Below, one piece after another: positions 37,971 to 46,925 of a stretch of 64,000 nucleotides of DNA. Below the pieces are notes generated by a model. That model searched no databases, was not told the DNA's origin, and worked only from the letters and a program-made list of their open reading frames with translations. The position numbers and the translations under genes were made by a program. Source of the DNA: Endozoicomonas sp965198415 (lineage in GTDB: Bacteria > Pseudomonadota > Gammaproteobacteria > Pseudomonadales > Endozoicomonadaceae); assembly GCA_965198415.1 (NCBI GenBank), contig CBDAPN010000028.1:565367-629366 (forward strand), read 5' to 3'. The first letter of the stretch is position 1. Every line of letters starts with the position of its first letter.

Positions 37971-39713
37971 ATGCTGAAAAAACTCATGGCTTCACTGGCG
38001 CTGCTGGTATTGCCTGTTAGCCTGATGGCTTTGCAGAGCTCAATGGATGTCGCCCCCGAAGCGAGCACCGGCTTTAAACCAAAAACAGCAGTGACCGCTG
38101 AACACTTTATGATATCAGCAGCAAACCCTCTGGCGGTTGAGACTGGCTATAAAATCCTCAAAGCCGGTGGCAGTGCTGTGGATGCGATGATTGCTACACA
38201 AACCGTTTTGGGTTTGACTGAGCTTCAGTCATCCGGTCTTGGCGGTGGCGGATTTCTGGTCTATTACGACGCCAAACAGGGGAAACTAACCACTTATGAT
38301 GGCCGTGAAACCGCACCGCTGGCGGCAACCCCGGAGCTGTTTCAGGATAAAAACGGCAAACCGCTCGCCTTCTTTGATGCTGTGGTTGGCGGCCTCTCTG
38401 TCGCCACCCCGGGCACGGTCAAACTGATGGGCGACCTGCACACTCGCTATGGCAAAAAGCCCTGGGCTGAACTGCTTGAACCAGCAAAAGTTTTGGCTGA
38501 AAAGGGCTTTGCTGTATCACCGAGGCTCGCAGAGCTGATTAAGCTGGATCAAGCTCGTTTAAAAACCTATCCAGACACCCGCCGCTACTTCTTCGATGAC
38601 AAAGGCAAACCATTAACGGAAGGAACCATCATCAAAAACCCAGCCTATGCGAACACGCTGGAAATACTCCAAAAACAAGGGGCTGAGGCCTTTTATCAAG
38701 GTGCCATTGCCAAAGAGATCGCCGTAAAGGTTCAGCATGCCAAAGGCAACCCCGGACTACTCAGCAAAGAAGACTTCACAGCCTATCGCACCAAAGAGCG
38801 ACCAGTGGTCTGCTCACCCTATCGGGAATACGACATCTGCGGTATGGGGCCACCGAGTTCCGGCGTTCTGACGGTCAACCAGATTCTCGGCATCATTGAA
38901 AATGCAGGCATTGAGAACTACCCCAAAGAGAGCCCGCAAGCTTGGCAGATCATAGGCGACGCAACACGCCTGGCCTTTGCTGATCGCAATCGCTACATTG
39001 CCGACACCGACTATGTCCCGATGCCCCAAGGCCTTCTGGACAAAGACTACCTTGCCCACCGCGCCAAACTGATTAAAAAAGGCACCGCACTGGAGCAGGT
39101 CTCCCCCGGCCAACCCCGCTGGGACAAACCAATAGCACTGGCAGATGACCAGTCGCTGGAGCTGCCCTCCACGACCCACATTTCCATTGTGGATCAGGAA
39201 GGCAATATGATCTCCATGACCAGCAGTATTGAAAATGGTTTTGGTTCCAGAATGATGAGTAATGGCTTTTTGCTCAACAACCAGCTGACGGACTTCTCCT
39301 TTGTTGCGGTTGAAAACGGGATGCCTGTTGCCAATCGCGTTGAGCCGGGTAAACGTCCACGCTCGTCCATGTCACCGATTATTGTCATGAAAAATAACCA
39401 GCCCTATATGGTCATTGGTTCGCCCGGTGGTGCAAGAATCATCGGTTATGTTGCCAATACCCTGATTCGCCATCTTGAGTGGGGCGTGCCGGTACAACAG
39501 GCCATTAATTCACCGAATGTGCAAAATCGCAGCGGCGTTTATGAGCTTGAAGCAGGCAGCAATGCTGAAAGCCTGCAGGCACCTTTGGAAAAAATGGGCT
39601 TTAGCGTCAACGTTCGAGATATGAACTCTGGCCTGCAAGCCATCTTGATTAAAGAGGGCAAGTTGATCGGTGCATCCGACCCCCGTCGTGAAGGCATTGC
39701 AATGGGACAATGA
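37971..39713 (+). CDS. ggt: Gamma-glutamyltranspeptidase
   Basis: GGT is a periplasmic enzyme that removes or transfers the gamma-glutamyl group of glutathione. The 580-residue precursor has a Sec signal of about 20 residues, the N-terminal subunit, and the autoprocessing site STTHISIVD with the nucleophile Thr401. Cleavage before Thr401 would give the large and small subunits. The Glu/Asp-binding blocks (NNQLTDFSF, RPRSSMSPIIV and GSPGGARII) and Arg in GRETAP are present. Length is normal. It stands alone, with a terminator downstream. Confidence 0.96.
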   Translation: MLKKLMASLALLVLPVSLMALQSSMDVAPEASTGFKPKTAVTAEHFMISAANPLAVETGYKILKAGGSAVDAMIATQTVLGLTELQSSGLGGGGFLVYYDAKQGKLTTYDGRETAPLAATPELFQDKNGKPLAFFDAVVGGLSVATPGTVKLMGDLHTRYGKKPWAELLEPAKVLAEKGFAVSPRLAELIKLDQARLKTYPDTRRYFFDDKGKPLTEGTIIKNPAYANTLEILQKQGAEAFYQGAIAKEIAVKVQHAKGNPGLLSKEDFTAYRTKERPVVCSPYREYDICGMGPPSSGVLTVNQILGIIENAGIENYPKESPQAWQIIGDATRLAFADRNRYIADTDYVPMPQGLLDKDYLAHRAKLIKKGTALEQVSPGQPRWDKPIALADDQSLELPSTTHISIVDQEGNMISMTSSIENGFGSRMMSNGFLLNNQLTDFSFVAVENGMPVANRVEPGKRPRSSMSPIIVMKNNQPYMVIGSPGGARIIGYVANTLIRHLEWGVPVQQAINSPNVQNRSGVYELEAGSNAESLQAPLEKMGFSVNVRDMNSGLQAILIKEGKLIGASDPRREGIAMGQ

Positions 39714-39820
39714 TTGGTCGGCCAATTATTCTCGATACAAGGCCCAAATAAGGGCGGGAAGTGGATATCCACAACCCTTAAAGATAAGGGGCTAAATAAA
39801 CGGTCCGATGTTCGGGCAAA

Positions 39821-39853
39821 AAAAGGGCTTACATTCATGTAAGCCCTTTTTGT
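39821..39853 (+). terminator. Rho-independent terminator after ggt
   Basis: A perfect 12-bp stem (AAAAGGGCTTAC and its complement, 39821-39850) with a 6-base loop ATTCAT ends in a T-run. It lies about 110 bp after the ggt stop. Confidence 0.9.
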
Positions 39854-39949
39854 GGTAATGAATCAAACCTGTTGATCTGGTATGTTCCTGTCCTTTTGTT
39901 TTGATTGTTGTATGGCAGTTATTAACGTTGCATGTATCCAGTGTTAGAA

Positions 39950-40350
39950 GACGGAGGGTGTCGTAAAAAATGGAAAAGCGGATACCTGTCATCAACGTTA
40001 CCTATGTCGTAACTGCAACAAGGGCTTTTAACTCGAGTATCGAAACAATGGCAACCAGGTACTCAGGAATGCGTCATTGATATGATGAACTGCTCTGGGG
40101 TGAGGGATATCAGTCGAGCCTTTAAAATCAGCCCTACAACCGTTATCTCTCATTTAAAAAACTCTCCCCATACACAGTAACCCAGCTACCCTTTGAGAAT
40201 GCCAAGGTCGAGATACTCTGTGAGATGGATGAACAGTGGTCATTCGTTGAAAATAAGAAAAATCAACGTTGGCTATTTTAAGCTTGGGGGCCTCGCTTCA
40301 AGCGAATAATTGCCCATGCTTTTGGACGTTGATCGACCAAGACTTTGAAA
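39950..40350 (+). pseudogene. IS1-family insertion sequence remnant (insA-insB fragments)
   Basis: Conceptual translation with several frame changes gives the IS1 InsA zinc-ribbon end (RYLCRNCNKGF) and its helix-turn-helix (DMMNCSGVRDISRAFKISPTTVISHLK). The start of InsB follows (EMDEQWSFVENKKNQRWLF, then PRFKRIIAHAFG). Stops and frameshifts break the frames, the 5-prime end of insA is absent, and most of insB, including the rest of the DDE region, is gone. No terminal repeats are recognised. The remnant is fused to the next open frame near 40350, so it marks an old deletion junction that removed the start of that gene. Confidence 0.8.
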
Positions 40351-40352
40351 AA

Positions 40353-40580
40353 GCTGCTGCCGTTTACCCAGAACACACCATTAGGCGCGATATGGCAAAG
40401 ACTATTCAGCAGGGCGAACCAGGTCAGAAAAAGGAAGAGTTTGCCTCAGTGAATATGTGGAACAAGGTAGATACCGGTGCACGCATTGTGTATGCAGATG
40501 TAAAGCAATTACTCTCAGGCCTAGAGTCGTTAGAGTTTGTTGAAGCCGGTGATGCTTTGGAACTGTTAGGCGCGGAATAA
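40353..40580 (+). pseudogene. Gene A, 5-prime truncated gene of unknown function
   Basis: An open frame (opened upstream in the IS1 remnant) ends in LEFVEAGDALELLGAE and stops at 40580. The first residues of the frame translate IS1 DNA in the wrong frame, so the real gene has lost its start. An internal ATG at 40392 (MAKTIQQGEPGQKKEEF) could still direct a 62-residue product. Two bases after its stop an IS982 element begins. Without that element the stop is followed directly by AGGAG and the start of gene B, so A and B were an operon. No family recognised. Confidence 0.55.
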
Positions 40581-40582
40581 AT

Positions 40583-41571
40583 AACGTGAGTTCGACGTAA
40601 AAAAGACAAGGAGCCTCCAGACAACTTAGCTATCTTTCGGGTACTAAACCACAGACAGCTAACCGGAGGCCCCATGTCTATGACCAGTGTATTCTGTGAT
40701 GTCGATGATTTCTGTCTAATTTTTGAACCACAATGGCATAAGCAGCTTATCTGCAATGACAAAAAATCACCGGTTATATCAAAACTGACGCTCAGTGAGA
40801 TAATGACCATCATTATCTGCTTCCATCAGAGCGCCTTCCGGGATTTCAAGCACTATTACCTGAGCCACATTGTCCGGCATAAATCAGATAGTTTTCCCAA
40901 CCTGGTTTCTTATAACCGTTTTGTTGAGCTGATGAAGACGACATTGATTCCATTGACTGTTTATCTCAAAACAAAGTGCATGGGAAAGCCCACAGGTTTG
41001 TCGTTCATTGATTCTACGCCTATCGTCGTTTGTGATAATCATCGAATCAATAACCATAAGGTGTTCAGAGAAGAAGCTAAACGTGGAAAGACATCTACTG
41101 GCTGGAAGTATGGATTCAAACTTCACTTGATTATCAACCATTGTGGGGAAATCCTGTCCTTCTGTCTCTCAACCGCCAATACCGATGATCGCAAGCCTGT
41201 ACCTGACCTTGTAGAGGATTTAACGGGTTGGATTTATGGAGATAAAGGGTATATCTCAGAGAAGTTAGCTGGCTGGTTGAAAGAAAAAGGCCTGAATTTA
41301 GTGACGAAAGTTCGAAAAAACATGAAGCCGAGAGAGCTGAAGGCCTTTGATAAAGCCATGTTGAGAAAGCGAGCCGTGATCGAGAGTGTTAATGATCAGT
41401 TGAAAAATATTTCGCAGATAGAACACACTCGACACCGCTCACCATTCAATTTTGCTGTAAATCTGATTGCTGGCCTCATCGCTTATACAATGCAACCAAG
41501 AAAGCCTCATATAAATGTTTCCGCACTGACAGAGGGTGTCCCTATGGCTTTCTGAACGTCGAACTCACGTT
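40583..41571 (+). mobile_element. IS982-family insertion sequence, apparently complete
   Basis: The element is 989 bp. Its ends are perfect 16-bp inverted repeats (AACGTGAGTTCGACGT at 40583-40598 and its complement at 41556-41571), flanked by the 4-bp direct repeat AAAT (40579-40582 and 41572-41575). It holds one transposase gene. Both ends and the gene are intact, so it may still move. It separates gene A from the ribosome binding site and start of gene B. Confidence 0.92.
40674..41555 (+). CDS. IS982-family transposase
   Basis: The 293-residue DDE transposase has the IS982 signature: LTLSEIMTIIICFHQSAFRDFKHYY near the N-terminus, the first catalytic Asp in SFIDSTPIVV, and the second in YGDKGYISEKL. 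The acidic third position lies in KRAVIESVNDQLKNI. Length and C-terminal blocks are normal, and no frameshift is seen. The stop codon abuts the right inverted repeat, and the ATG at 40674 lies 75 bp inside the left repeat. Confidence 0.94.
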   Translation: MSMTSVFCDVDDFCLIFEPQWHKQLICNDKKSPVISKLTLSEIMTIIICFHQSAFRDFKHYYLSHIVRHKSDSFPNLVSYNRFVELMKTTLIPLTVYLKTKCMGKPTGLSFIDSTPIVVCDNHRINNHKVFREEAKRGKTSTGWKYGFKLHLIINHCGEILSFCLSTANTDDRKPVPDLVEDLTGWIYGDKGYISEKLAGWLKEKGLNLVTKVRKNMKPRELKAFDKAMLRKRAVIESVNDQLKNISQIEHTRHRSPFNFAVNLIAGLIAYTMQPRKPHINVSALTEGVPMAF

Positions 41572-42131
41572 AAATAGGAGAATGAACAATGCTCGACTTA
41601 AGTTTTACGAATGATCCGCAGTGGCAGGCCGAACGAGAAAGGCTTTGGCAGGGTATTGAAAAAGACCTAAAGGCAAATTTCCGCCGTAAAGAGTTGAACG
41701 TTATCAAACATTACTTTTTCTCGGGTGAGTTATTAGAAGGATACACCATTAGCGATGGTGCACGCTTCAGCTATTTTCCTTTACAGACCAATGACGCATG
41801 GGACTATATCTTAGAGGAAAAACTTAGAAGCTCTGCCAGTTTTGAAGAAATTCTTTTTGATAACTTCAGGGATTACTCTATGGAACCCCATATAGCGCCA
41901 TATGAACTCATGGTCTGGGATTACTTTCTGACGGAAACTTTTGAGCCAGAAGTCAAAAGTCGTGTACCAGTTGGGATAAAGAATGAGATAGTGACTATTA
42001 CATTAGACCCACTTGAAGTCCTTTCAATGATACAAGCTCAAATTCACGGATTTTTAGAAAATGGCTCTTGTGGAAATTGGCCTAAGTGGTTGAAACGAGA
42101 TACTTATTATTGGAGCTTATGGCAGTATATA

Positions 42132-43854
42132 GTGCCTGTCCGAAAACCCTCAACCACTTGAATACAGTAACCTTTACCCCCATATAGTCCTCGAAGATTT
42201 TCCAAAACAGGCTGTTTTCACATTTATGCGCCAAGCCATCAACCCACAAATGCAGTTGGGCGAGATTGATATCTCTGCCATCACCTTTGATGCCAAATCA
42301 AGAGACGACATACCCCGTCTACTGAGAGCTTTACAGCACATATGGACAAACCTTGAGCTGCGTAATCAGGTTTTTCAGGTACTCGCCACCATGACTTCTA
42401 CAGATAAAAAGAATGGTCGTCCCGGCATGGAGTTCTGGAAAATACTGGTGTTTGGTACACTCCGACTGGTCACTAATTGCGACTATGACCGCCTGAAAGA
42501 ACTGGCTAATGAACATGGCACTCTCAGGAAAATGCTGGGTCACGGCCCTTACAGCACGCACTCTTACCACATCCAGACATTGCAGGATAACATCAGCTAC
42601 TTCACGCCGGAAATACTGGATCAGGTGAATCAAGTCGTTGTGGCTGCTGGCCACATATTGGTTAAAAAAAAGATGAATCGCTACATGGCCGTGCCGATTC
42701 GTTCGTAGTTAAAACCGATGTTCATTTCCCTACCGATATCAGCTTGCTGAGCGACGCTTGCCGTAAAACTATCGAGTTTGCGTCAGCTCTCGCTGGGCAG
42801 TACCAACTTCCGGGATGGCGTCAGTCTGAATGCCTTAAGAGGCAGCACCGCAAGCGTTACAACAAAGCACGAAACCTGAAACATTCCAGTGCTGCCTGTG
42901 AAATGAAACAGCGCTTACGACAACACGACGTTGAAATGGCTCATCTTGAGTACCTCAAGTACAGCCTTTCAATTATCCGCAAGGCTGAGTTGACCTTGTC
43001 CTTGCTGGTCAAACAGCAACCGGATGAGCCAAGGCTGGAAAATCTTCAATACCACATTGCCCATAGCCGCCATCAGATAGACCTGATTTACCGGCGGGTT
43101 ATTGAGCACGAGCAGATTCCCCATCATGAGAAGGTGTTTTCGATTTTTGAGCCTCACACCGAGTGGATTAGCAAAGGCAAGGCCGGAACTCCCGTGGAGT
43201 TAGGGTTACGAGTCTGCGTGTTGCAGGATCAATTCGGTTTTACCCTGCATCATCAGGTCATGCAAAAGCAAACAGATGACCAGGTTGCAGTGCCTATGGC
43301 AGAAGGTGCAAAAAAACGGTTTTCGGCATTAAATCAGGTGAGCTACGACAAAGGCTTCTGGAGTCCTGGTAATCTTGAAAAGCTGGACGTTCTTCTGGAG
43401 CGCGCGGTTCTTCCCAAGAAAGGCAAGCTGTCAGGCAGTGACAAAAAGCGGGAGTGTCACCCGGAATTTATCCGGGCAAAAAGAAAACACTCCGCTGTTG
43501 AGTCCGACATCAACGCACTGGAAGCAAATGGTCTCGACAAATGTCCAGATAAAGGCATTGAAGGTTTTAAACGCTATGTTGCATTGGCGGTTGTCGCCGG
43601 TAACCTGAAGCGGTTGGGTAAAATCATTCTGAGCAGAGGCCGTCAGTAGCCTTCCAGTCTGGCGCGTATCAATTTGTTGTTTATCATGCCTTGCATGAGG
43701 ATTTGTTGTACTTAAAAACCGTCAATTTTGACTGTTTTTTGAGCAATCCGGCATGGAAAGTGCTCTTTATCTGTTCTTGTGCAGGAATCTGGTCTCTATC
43801 AGTTCCTACTTGCCAGAATAAACCACCATTTTTTATCAGTTTTCTGACAGGCAC
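42132..43854 (+). mobile_element. ISNCY/IS1202-like insertion sequence in gene B
   Basis: The element of about 1.72 kb is bounded by inverted repeats GTGCCTGTCCGAAAAC (42132-42147) and its complement with one mismatch (43839-43854). It is flanked by the direct repeat TATATA (42126-42131 and 43855-43860). Because the flanks are themselves palindromic, the exact end could be moved by up to six bases; the six-base version restores the host reading frame. It carries one transposase gene read in two frames. The size and transposase type fit the IS1202 group of ISNCY. Confidence 0.85.
42226..43649 (+). CDS. ISNCY (IS1202-like) transposase in two overlapping frames
   Basis: Frame one (42226-42708) gives a 160-residue N-terminal part with the conserved FWKILVFGTLRL and LRKMLGHGPYSTHSY blocks. 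The rest follows in the -1 frame: DESLHGRADSFVVKTDVHFPTDISLLSDAC, then the KHSAVESDINALEANGLDKC...GFKRYVAL ending at 43649. The shift falls on an A8 tract at 42664-42671 that contains A AAA AAG in the correct register for tandem -1 slippage. With one base re-read, the 1424-nt span becomes 475 codons, giving a full 474-residue transposase. It could be programmed frameshifting or a simple one-base loss in a homopolymer; this group is not known to me for programmed shifts. Confidence 0.82.
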
Positions 43855-44111
43855 TATATAGATGACTCATGCTTTATTACAGAAGACTTCATTTCAACAG
43901 AAGCAATATTAGTGCGACAAACTAGGCGCCTATTGAAAAATGTTTTTGACTTTGTGCCAAAATCAAATTATCCCGACCCCAACCAAACCCGCCCAAAATT
44001 CCTGGCTCTACTCACCGAAAAAATGGACGAGATGTACGACGATCTCTGTCCAAGGCTGCAACAGCTCTGGGATGAAACCAAAGCGAAAAAAGCCGCAAAG
44101 GAGGCCGGTCA

Positions 44112-44459
44112 ATGAGTGAAATGACTGCCACCTTTACCTTCACTGCGCCCGCCGACCAATCGGAATACTGGCAGATACTGTTACACGGCATGGCCAATGA
44201 AGAGCTGGGCGCTTATATGGAAGAGCGGGTAGAACCCTTTGGCGAAGCTGCCGAACGTTCACTGGAACATTTTCTGGATGAGTATGAAGACTTCCACCTC
44301 TCTTACTATGGCTATAAACATCAGGTAAAAAAAGGCGTTCACCATTTTGCCATCACCATGCAGGGCGGCGGCTCCGCAACCTTATGTCTGAAAGATTTTA
44401 TCGCCCTGCTCACAGCCTGCGGTGCGGAGAATATCAATAAGGATCATTTGGTGTTGTAA
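44112..44459 (+). CDS. Gene C, small acidic protein of unknown function
   Basis: The 115-residue protein starts at an ATG that overlaps the gene B stop (ATGA) and has AAAGGAGG upstream. It is acidic, with MANEELGAYMEERVEPFGEAAERSLEHFLDEYEDF in the middle and a strand-turn-strand end with a Gly-Gly-Gly turn (MQGGGSATLCLKDFI). The layout suggests a compact alpha/beta fold. It is translationally coupled to gene B, so the two products probably act together. No family recognised. Small acidic proteins of this type include immunity proteins and phage-related factors, but nothing here proves either. Confidence 0.68.
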   Translation: MSEMTATFTFTAPADQSEYWQILLHGMANEELGAYMEERVEPFGEAAERSLEHFLDEYEDFHLSYYGYKHQVKKGVHHFAITMQGGGSATLCLKDFIALLTACGAENINKDHLVL

Positions 44460-44463
44460 GTTG

Positions 44464-44643
44464 AACCCATAGTAAAAGTAGTGAGTACCCGCCACTACCC
44501 GACGAACTCGGGGATTACGGCTACATCGGCCGCATCGCCCTGGTGGTGGCACCCAACACCCTAGGCGCAGGCAGCCTGGGCAGCCAGGTCTCCCAGTTTC
44601 CCATCAAACCGGGCCGACAACTGCAGGACATCCGCCTAAAGGC
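44464..44643 (+). pseudogene. Gene fragment of unknown origin, cut by an IS3 remnant
   Basis: The frame reads SEYPPLPDELGDYGYIGRI then ALVVAPNTLGAGSLGSQVSQ and on to QLQDIRLKA, with strong G/C third-position bias, unlike random sequence. It has no start codon, because a stop lies just before it, and it runs into transposase sequence at about 44640. The upstream and downstream parts of the gene are missing. I do not recognise the protein. Confidence 0.5.
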
Positions 44644-45045
44644 TTGGTATTTCACAGTGATCGAGGGTCGCAGTATACCAGCAAGCATTACCGTCAATTG
44701 CTGCAAAGCTATGGTATGAGAGCCAGAATGGGTGATGTTGGTACTTGCTGGGATAATGCTGTGGTTGAGCGCTTCTTTGGTAGCCTCAAGCACGACTGGC
44801 TATTTAAGGTGCACCAGCCAACACGCAAGCACATGAAAAGCGATTTGACTGCATACATAAAGTATTACAACCCTAAGCGTCTTCACTCAGCCAATAGTGA
44901 CGAGACGCCAGTTAGATTCGAGCAGTTGTTTTGTAGAGGTGCCCAAAACGATGAAAAGTTCGCTGGTGAACCTTGCATCGGAGTGGGTAGCCAACAAGCG
45001 AAGCGCGTAAATTTTCAAATTTTAGTGTCCAGTTTTACTTGACCA
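44640..45045 (+). pseudogene. IS3-family element remnant (orfB C-terminal part and right end)
   Basis: Translation from 44644 gives the last part of an IS3-type OrfB integrase-like transposase. It includes the second catalytic Asp in FHSDRGSQYTSKHY, then GDVGTCWDNAVVERFFGSLKHDW with the third acidic residue and YIKYYNPKRLHSAN. The right terminal repeat TGTCCAGTTTTACTTGACCA ends at 45045. OrfA, the N-terminal half of OrfB and the left end are missing, so the element cannot move by itself. Confidence 0.87.
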
Positions 45046-45049
45046 GAAC

Positions 45050-45325
45050 AGTAATACTGAGATTCCGGATTTTTATCCAGATTGGCTAAAGCAATACATC
45101 AGGGCTATACTGGCTGAAGCCAACCAGCAACTTGCCAGAGCTATTTCTGAGAAAGAAAAAAATATGGATGATTTACTGGAACTAGCAGCAGAGTTGTTGG
45201 CAACCCTTTATAAAGCAAAACTACGTCAATCAAAAAGCAGAGAGCTCAGTGATCAAAAACACATAGATTCGGTAAAAAAGATTCCCCCCGGAACTCAGCC
45301 CTCAGCTGAATTTCCGGATTATTGA
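45050..45325 (+). pseudogene. C-terminal gene fragment after the IS3 end
   Basis: Directly after the IS3 right end an open frame of 91 codons runs from SNTEIPDFYPDWLKQYIRA to AEFPDY and stops at 45325. It includes an Ala/Glu-rich helix (AILAEANQQLARAISEKEKN). Its start was lost with the IS3 event. The codon use looks real, but I see no known family. It ends about 90 bp before the card1 stop and marks the left border of the CRISPR island. Confidence 0.5.
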
Positions 45326-45415
45326 CCACCCATTACCCATCAATATACTTGGTAGTTTCACTACCTCGAAGATCATTTTAGGTGGCCAATAATCTGGAAA
45401 AAGAAACTATTTCAG

Positions 45416-46624
45416 TTAACTCTGCTCGCCAAACCACTGACGGAACCAGGTATCAGCATGGGAGACTTTATCCCGTTCCAGATACTGGATGCCTTTGCTC
45501 TCAGCCCTGGCAGTTACCGAATGGAAATTGGACTGGTCCAGCACATGCACGCTGGCCAGTAATTTATCGCAGAAAATACCCCCGGCTTCCCGGCCGATAT
45601 TGCTAAGCTTGTTCAGCACATCGGCATCCTTATGACCCTTATTAAACATGGCGGTCTTGCACTCCACCATCAGCAGCCGGTTGTTATGACAGATCAGAAG
45701 ATCCATCTCATTCAGCGTATCCTTCCATTTGTCATCGTCATTGCGGAACTCAGCATTGGCGATTACATCTCCTGTACCAAGGCTGGTAGCTTTAATCCAG
45801 ATATACTCTTCTAGCCAGCCACCATTTACATATTTCGCCTTCTCCAGACTGGTGAATACAACAGTTAGTGGGTCGCTGTAATGCCAACGGATAACACCCG
45901 CATTATTCATCCGTTCAAGAGCTTCACGCCAGGGGCCGTGCAGTTCAGTGTAAAGCTTCTGTCGTCCAAAGAACCCATCTTTTGCCTGAATCGCCTTGCT
46001 GGCCAAAGCGTTGATATTGCGGAAAAAGCTTGAGCCTTCCGGGGTGACCAGGGACCGGATATTATCACCCAGCCAGCAGGTCAGCTCCTGCCTGCTCTCT
46101 GTACGCTCCTGCCAGTGAAAATCAATGCTGCTTTCGCTGTCAGTCAGAACCTTGCCGTTTGCCGCCAGATAGGTTTCTACATCCAGCAAGCTGCCAAGAG
46201 GGATTGGTTCATACTGGCCACCCCGGGAATGAATGACCTGCAATTGGTTATGATGGGTATCGGTATAAATAATCTGGTCCACCAAATCTATTGATGCCTG
46301 ATAGGCACCAATAGACATTAACTTGTTGCCACCGGTGATGTTCAGGATGGTTTCGGTGTCAGGCCATTTTTTACGGGCGTAATTGATCAGATAAGCCACA
46401 TATTCCTTGATCTGTTGAATATCATTTTCAGGAAAGCCCTTTAAAATCCGGATATCTTCAACAGAGTCTTCCAGTTTGTCGGAAATCAACATTTTAAGCC
46501 GTTCTGCTTTTGGTTCCATTTTGTCGGTACACAGAAGCAGGTGATATTCCGCACGGGTTTTCAGTGCTGGCAGCAGGCTTGCCAGAATATGATCACTGAC
46601 AATTGAGACCAGAAGCTGTTTCAT
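45416..46624 (-). CDS. card1: Card1-type CARF nuclease (DUF1887 family)
   Basis: Card1/Can2-like proteins are ancillary nucleases of type III CRISPR. Cyclic tetra-adenylate from Cas10 binds the CARF domain and switches on a PD-(D/E)xK nuclease that cuts single-stranded DNA or RNA. The 402-residue product has a Rossmann-type CARF half (to about 150) with the ligand-loop motif NITGGNK at residues 95-101, a linker, and the nuclease core. There Asp308 (NEMDLLI) and Glu321-x-Lys323 (VECKTA) form the active site. All these residues are intact. It is divergent from the GTPase operon, and the operator dyad at 46801-46816 lies between them. The upstream SD is weak (AGAG). Confidence 0.93.
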   Translation of the reverse strand: MKQLLVSIVSDHILASLLPALKTRAEYHLLLCTDKMEPKAERLKMLISDKLEDSVEDIRILKGFPENDIQQIKEYVAYLINYARKKWPDTETILNITGGNKLMSIGAYQASIDLVDQIIYTDTHHNQLQVIHSRGGQYEPIPLGSLLDVETYLAANGKVLTDSESSIDFHWQERTESRQELTCWLGDNIRSLVTPEGSSFFRNINALASKAIQAKDGFFGRQKLYTELHGPWREALERMNNAGVIRWHYSDPLTVVFTSLEKAKYVNGGWLEEYIWIKATSLGTGDVIANAEFRNDDDKWKDTLNEMDLLICHNNRLLMVECKTAMFNKGHKDADVLNKLSNIGREAGGIFCDKLLASVHVLDQSNFHSVTARAESKGIQYLERDKVSHADTWFRQWFGEQS

Positions 46625-46800
46625 GAGTTTTACTCTTTATTATTAGTTAATGACGACATCGGTCTTGAGGTAAACGACATTATACATTCAGGTGTGGGCA
46701 ACAGGGAATGACGAAAATCAGGCTAATTACACAGTTAAATGCTATTGAGGCTTTTTTCCATATACTTATCTCCTCCCTGTCTTTCCATGTGTGTAAAAGG

Positions 46801-46816
46801 TTCACAAGGTTGTGAA
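46801..46816. promoter_or_regulatory. Shared operator dyad, site 1 (card1 / GTPase divergent region)
   Basis: TTCACAAGGTTGTGAA is a perfect inverted repeat with 7-base arms around GG. It lies 110 bp before the first GTPase gene and about 177 bp before card1. The core CACAA-N2-TTGTG recurs at four other positions in this island and is the best-conserved copy here. It is followed by TTCCCC, similar to the ATACCCC after site 4. Confidence 0.82.
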
Positions 46817-46925
46817 TTCCCCCTATCCAGAATATTGCCTGTAGTCTCCACTCCATATCGCAAAGGCGAATAAACCAACCTACTGCGGTAAAAGACAACA
46901 ACGAGACAACACCGGAGAGACGGCT

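Larger units (their letters stand above)
41589..44115 (+). pseudogene. Gene B, hypothetical 265-residue protein split by an ISNCY-like element
   Basis: The left part (41589-42131, 181 codons) begins MLDLSFTNDPQWQAERERLW and reaches the element at WQYI. The right part (43861-44115) continues in frame with DDSCFITEDFISTEAILVRQ and ends KAAKEAGQ. Taking out the element together with one copy of the TATATA target repeat joins them into one uninterrupted frame of 265 residues. AGGAG stands before its ATG, right after the IS982 end. The protein is acidic, rich in Trp and aromatic residues, with a Lys/Ala-rich tail. The present left frame runs 13 bases on into the element and stops. The last 4 bp overlap the start of gene C. 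No family recognised. Confidence 0.75.

Noticed and set aside
40269..40391. First 41 codons of the open frame of gene A
   Set aside because: This stretch is IS1 insB DNA in the wrong frame, so it is not the native start of gene A.
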